From JAHHUH01 sp045123075 (GTDB lineage: Bacteria; Bacillota; Negativicutes; Acidaminococcales; Acidaminococcaceae), in NCBI GenBank assembly GCA_045123075.1, contig JBGVIJ010000003.1, forward strand, positions 1 through 5,977: 5,977 nt of DNA, in the 5' to 3' direction. Shown in pieces: positions 5,770-5,977 of the stretch. How positions within the stretch are numbered: the first letter of the stretch is position 1; the number at the start of each line of letters is the position of its first letter. Made by a program: the position numbers and the translations under genes. Below the pieces are notes generated by a model that made no database searches, was not told where the DNA came from, and saw nothing but the letters and a program-made list of their open reading frames with translations.

Positions 5770-5977
5770 ATGCGTAATAGTATTTTAGAGCTTTTGCGTG
5801 CCAGTGGTTTGGAACCTGTTTCCGGTGAAAAAATTTCTGAGCAGTTGGGCGTGTCTCGTACTGCCATCTGGAAGCATATCCAAGCATTGAAAGACGAAGG
5901 CTATCAAATAGAATCAGTGCAAAAACGTGGGTACATCCTGCGAGAAGCACCTAATAGATTGTATCCTCAAGAAATTA
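5770..5977 (+). CDS. birA: Biotin operon repressor / biotin-protein ligase BirA, N-terminal part
   Basis: Only the first 69 codons are present; the gene runs off the right edge. The visible part is a winged helix-turn-helix of the BirA type: helix-turn-helix at about 19-42 (GEKISEQLGVSRTAIWKHIQ is 19-38), then EGYQIESVQKRGYIL (44-58), the wing. The start of the linker to the ligase domain follows (REAPNRLYPQEI). Full-length BirA attaches biotin to carboxylase carrier proteins and, as a biotinyl-AMP-bound dimer, represses biotin genes. Having this DNA-binding domain marks it as the bifunctional (group II) type. The ligase domain lies outside the window, so its presence is expected and not seen. 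The ATG follows GGAGGT at seven bases. Alternative: another HTH_11 regulator, but the RGYIL wing and the dyad in its promoter favour BirA. Confidence 0.85.
   Translation, partial: MRNSILELLRASGLEPVSGEKISEQLGVSRTAIWKHIQALKDEGYQIESVQKRGYILREAPNRLYPQEI

Noticed and set aside
1..5977. Mobile element, CRISPR array, toxin-antitoxin or defence system
   Set aside because: No transposase, repeat array, tRNA-linked attachment site or unexplained gene is present; every sizeable gene on the + strand has a housekeeping assignment.

Overview
The window is a run of housekeeping genes from a moderately AT-rich Gram-positive-type (Firmicutes/Bacillota) chromosome. All genes are on the + strand. The order YabN-type mazG, hup, divIC/ftsB-like, S1-domain yabR, tilS, ftsH, birA is a variant of the conserved B. 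subtilis yabN-hbs-yabO-divIC-yabR-tilS-hprT-ftsH neighbourhood. The protein style suggests the Negativicutes, but that placement is only an inference. Nothing points to a plasmid, phage, insertion sequence or CRISPR array.

Layout: (1) 1-1185, the 3' part of a two-domain methylase/MazG protein, cut by the left window edge. (2) 1186-1421, a 236-base gap with an extended -10 promoter and a long leader carrying a 5' hairpin. (3) 1422-1694, HU, followed by a strong terminator. (4) 1816-2124, a small divisome membrane protein with its own promoter and terminator. (5) 2240-2683, an S1-domain RNA-binding protein behind two overlapping near-consensus promoters. (6) 2736-3722, a short tilS reached only through a terminator-like hairpin. 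(7) 3796-5670, ftsH from a TTG start, closed by a strong terminator. (8) 5770-5977, the start of birA behind a promoter whose -10 element lies inside a 26-bp dyad resembling a BirA operator.

The genes serve nucleotide-pool cleaning (MazG), nucleoid structure (HU), cell division (DivIC/FtsB), ribosome-associated RNA binding (S1 protein), tRNA-Ile decoding (TilS), membrane proteolysis (FtsH) and biotin attachment (BirA). They do not form one pathway. The region is heavily punctuated: four rho-independent-type hairpins and five promoter regions are visible, so most genes look like separate transcription units and not one long operon. rqcP (yabO) and hpt, which often lie in this neighbourhood, are absent.

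I found no new biological system. The points most worth checking are the probable BirA autoregulatory operator, the short TilS, the hairpin in front of tilS, and the structured HU leader.
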